26,687 nucleotides of DNA from JBHICC01 sp046759385 (lineage in GTDB: Bacteria > Pseudomonadota > Gammaproteobacteria > Acidiferrobacterales > SPGG2), in the NCBI GenBank assembly GCA_046759385.1, contig JBHICC010000039.1, forward strand, positions 1-26,687. Direction: 5' to 3'. A program made the position numbers and the translations under genes. How positions within the stretch are numbered: the first letter of the stretch is position 1; each line of letters begins with the position of its first letter. Below are positions 24,346 to 26,687 of the stretch, piece after piece. The notes beneath the pieces were generated by a model. The model searched no databases, was not told the DNA's origin, and saw nothing but the letters and a program-made list of their open reading frames with translations.

Positions 24346-25380
24346 ATGGGGCCTGAGCAACGCGTCTTGGTGGTAGGCCCGGCCTGGGTCGGCGACATGG
24401 TCATGGCGCAGAGCCTTTTTATCACGCTGCGCCAGCATATGCCAGGTGCTAAGGTTGACGTACTTGCGCCTGGTTGGTCTCTACCGCTGCTCGCGCGCAT
24501 GCCGGAAGTGCACGAAGCGGTGGATCTACCCGTCGGTCATGGGGAGTTGGCATTGAGTGCGCGCTACGCGATCGGCAAGCAGTTGCGAAACAAGGGATAT
24601 ACTCAGGCAATCATTATTCCGCGATCCCTCAAAGCGGCGCTTATTCCTTTCTTTGCTCGTATTCCCCGTCGCACGGGTTACCGCGGCGAGACACGTTACG
24701 GTCTTGTCAATGACATGCGCGCACTGGACAAAAGCGTGCTGACCAAGACGGTGCAACGCTACGTCGCGCTCGGCCGGGACGCGCGTGCGCCCGTGCCGTT
24801 CGCGGAAATCCCGCAGCCGCAGCTAACGGTCGATAAGAACAACCAAGCGCGACTCAAGGAGAAGCTCGGCATTTCTGATTCCGGTCCGACAGCAGCGTTT
24901 GTACCCGGGGCAGAGTACGGTCCAGCGAAGCGCTGGCCGTCGGAATATTATGCGAAGCTTGCGCGCCTATTAACCGACGCAGGCTATTGCATTTGGCTGC
25001 TGGGCTCCGCCAACGACTCTGAGGTGTGTAAGCGGATCGGTGAGCAGTCCGGTGGCGTGACAAGTGACCTAAGTGGAAAGACAAGTCTTGTGGAAACCGT
25101 GGACCTCATCGCGCTCACGGACTTTGTCGTCACTAACGATTCCGGGCTGATGCACGTCGCGGCCGCCGTCGGTCGTCCGTTGTTGGCAATCTTTGGTTCG
25201 TCGACCCCAAGGTACACACCTCCGCTGAGCAGCCAAGCAGAGATCTTTTATCTAGACCTTGATTGCAGCCCCTGTTTTGAACGTCAATGCCCGCTCGGTC
25301 ACCTCAATTGTCTGCGGCAAATCACGGTGAAAGCGGTCTACGACACCTGCGTTAAGATAGCGCATGATCGCACGCGCTAG
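24346..25380 (+). CDS. waaF: ADP-heptose:LPS heptosyltransferase II (GT9 family)
   Basis: WaaF adds the second heptose to the inner core of lipopolysaccharide at the cytoplasmic face of the inner membrane. From the ATG at 24346 it has 344 residues. The GT9 marks are RVLVVGPAWVGDMVMAQSLF near the start, PRSLKAALIPFFARIPRRTGYRGE, the nucleotide-binding PGAEYGPAKRWPSEYYAKLA, and VTNDSGLMHVAAAVGRPLLAIFGSSTP near the end, with a C-terminal CSPCFERQCPLGHLNCL cysteine cluster typical of WaaF. An in-frame TTG at 24334 sits too close to the AGGA; the ATG is preferred although its spacing is long. The waaL-like gene overlaps its end. Confidence 0.94.
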   Translation: MGPEQRVLVVGPAWVGDMVMAQSLFITLRQHMPGAKVDVLAPGWSLPLLARMPEVHEAVDLPVGHGELALSARYAIGKQLRNKGYTQAIIIPRSLKAALIPFFARIPRRTGYRGETRYGLVNDMRALDKSVLTKTVQRYVALGRDARAPVPFAEIPQPQLTVDKNNQARLKEKLGISDSGPTAAFVPGAEYGPAKRWPSEYYAKLARLLTDAGYCIWLLGSANDSEVCKRIGEQSGGVTSDLSGKTSLVETVDLIALTDFVVTNDSGLMHVAAAVGRPLLAIFGSSTPRYTPPLSSQAEIFYLDLDCSPCFERQCPLGHLNCLRQITVKAVYDTCVKIAHDRTR

Positions 25381-26687
25381 TGGGGGCTTAACCCGAGTGT
25401 CTACGCACTGGCGAGAAAAAGCCGTCTACGCCCTCCTTTTCATGTTGCCGGTGGCCGGCGTGAGCGTGCGCCACTGGATAAGCGGCTCGTTTGCATTGCT
25501 CACGTTGCTGTCGCTGCCCGAACTCTTCAAGCGCAAACATAATCTCAGACGTGAAGAGCGTTGGTTTGTTCTCATCTGTGCGGCGTTTTTTGCCGTGTTC
25601 TTGCTTTCATCGCTGTTCAATGGCTGGACTGATGTGCAGACCCGTTTCCTCGGTCGTGAGATACGCTTTCTTTTCGCAATCCCGATCTATCTGATGGTTC
25701 GCCGCTATCCCGACACGGGGGTATGGCTATTACGCGGGGCATTATTGGGCGCATTCGTCCTCTGTGCGCAGTCCCTGCTCGATGTCTATGTATTTTCCCA
25801 GGGCCGCGCTACCGGTGCCTACAGCCCGAACCTGCTGGGACCGGTGGCGGTGTTGTTGGCGTTCTATTTGCTCTGTGCGTGGAAGCTTGAGAAACACCGC
25901 GTGCTTCGTGCCCTGATACCGGTGGCTGTCCTCGCATCGTTGGTATCGGTGGCGCTTTCCGGGTCGCGTGGTGCGTATCTCGGCTTAGCGGTGTTGAGCG
26001 TTGTCTGGATCGCCTTGAGTTTTAGAGGGCGGTACACGGCACTGGCTGGTGCGGCTGTGGTCGGAATGATAGTGGTTGCTTTTAATCTTTCGCATACGCT
26101 TGTGGAACGGACGAGCATGGCGCTCGCCGAGTTCAAGGCGCACATGCAAGCCGAGAACCCTGCGATGCTGGAAGGGCAGTTTACTCGCTGCTACGAATAC
26201 GACCCGGCTGAATACCCGGTCCATGCTGCTATGTATGCGGCCGCATTGGCTGAATGCCTCAGACGTCTGGGGCCTGTGGGCGCGAGAATAGAGATGGCGC
26301 GTGTGTCGTTGCTGATCGTTCGAGACCACCCGGTCTTAGGCGTGGGGCGCGGCAACTACACTAGAGCGGCGAGGAGCTACGTTGACGCGGGGCTTGTGCA
26401 TCGTGAGGCGGCACAACACAGTCACCCGCATAATGCTTACCTGGAGATGATGGTCTCAAAGGGTATCGTCGGCTTGGTAGTATTTCTGGTCTTGCTGCTT
26501 TATCCGCTCATTTATTTCTTAAGGACCTTTAAGATATCGCGCCCACCCGCAACGTTGGGGATCATTCACATCGTCGGCTTTTCGGTATTCTCGCTCGTCG
26601 ACGCCTCGACCTTTATTAAAGGCAATTACGTCAGCCTATTTCTGCTGTTTCTTATCGCCTTCTTTGCTTGGCAGGTGCGTAACGTTA
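25364..26687 (+). CDS. waaL: O-antigen ligase-like membrane protein (3' end outside window)
   Basis: An open frame without a stop runs from the ATG at 25364 to the window edge, at least 441 residues. It is a polytopic inner-membrane protein with roughly ten hydrophobic segments. The Wzy_C/WaaL signatures are SGSRGAYLGLAV (199-210) and, after a periplasmic loop of about 120 residues, HPVLGVGRGNY and SHPHNAYLEMMVSKGIVGL (353-371) containing the ligase/polymerase histidine. WaaL transfers O-antigen from undecaprenyl diphosphate to lipid A-core at the periplasmic face. A Wzy polymerase cannot be excluded, though the place right after waaF favours a ligase. The ATG overlaps waaF by 17 bases; a GTG at 25397 after GGGGG is the other possible start. 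Confidence 0.85.
   Translation, partial: MIARASGGLTRVSTHWREKAVYALLFMLPVAGVSVRHWISGSFALLTLLSLPELFKRKHNLRREERWFVLICAAFFAVFLLSSLFNGWTDVQTRFLGREIRFLFAIPIYLMVRRYPDTGVWLLRGALLGAFVLCAQSLLDVYVFSQGRATGAYSPNLLGPVAVLLAFYLLCAWKLEKHRVLRALIPVAVLASLVSVALSGSRGAYLGLAVLSVVWIALSFRGRYTALAGAAVVGMIVVAFNLSHTLVERTSMALAEFKAHMQAENPAMLEGQFTRCYEYDPAEYPVHAAMYAAALAECLRRLGPVGARIEMARVSLLIVRDHPVLGVGRGNYTRAARSYVDAGLVHREAAQHSHPHNAYLEMMVSKGIVGLVVFLVLLLYPLIYFLRTFKISRPPATLGIIHIVGFSVFSLVDASTFIKGNYVSLFLLFLIAFFAWQVRNV

Overview
This 26.7-kb window looks like the chromosome of a free-living gammaproteobacterium with moderately high GC. Almost all of it is housekeeping genes in an order familiar from Pseudomonas-like and sulfur-oxidiser-like Gammaproteobacteria: aroQ-accB-accC-prmA-DUF3426-dusB-fis-purH-purD, then purE-tsaC-hemF; fxsA-groES-groEL; glnA facing glnE; and glnE-ilvE-zinc finger-waaF-waaL. 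I cannot name a genus. I saw no insertion sequence, prophage, CRISPR array, tRNA or rRNA.

Region 1 (1-14.3 kb, minus strand throughout apart from a 16-residue protein tail at the left edge): cutA, dsbD, aroQ, accB, accC, prmA, a zinc-ribbon/DUF3426 membrane protein, dusB, fis, purH, purD, purE, tsaC, hemF and an exported protein of unknown function. Spacing is tight, with ATGA-type overlaps at prmA/DUF3426 and dusB/fis, so several of these are probably co-transcribed. Together they cover periplasmic thiol reduction, fatty-acid initiation, shikimate synthesis, ribosomal-protein and tRNA modification, purine synthesis and haem synthesis.

Region 2 (14.4-17.2 kb, plus strand): fxsA, then groES-groEL with a perfect CIRCE operator laid over a sigma70-type promoter and an intrinsic terminator after groEL. 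This implies HrcA control instead of (or in addition to) the enterobacterial sigma32 control.

Region 3 (17.2-22.6 kb): an O-methyltransferase and glnA on the minus strand, and glnE reading away from glnA on the plus strand. GlnA keeps its adenylylation tyrosine and GlnE is the enzyme that modifies it. A palindromic, REP-like repeat of a GTAGCGAG word sits just behind glnA.

Region 4 (22.6 kb to the end): ilvE, a small CHCC zinc-finger protein, an opposite-strand DUF6165 gene, waaF and the first 1.3 kb of an O-antigen ligase-like gene that runs off the edge. This is the start of a lipopolysaccharide core/O-antigen locus.

No clearly new multi-gene system is present. The points most worth a second look are small ones: a DsbD with two tandem N-terminal alpha domains, a GroES with a 12-residue N-terminal extension and no start codon at the usual position, the CIRCE/sigma70 arrangement, purE without purK beside it, a basic C-terminal tail on Fis, the palindromic repeat after glnA, and two candidate mini-ORFs with good ribosome binding sites.
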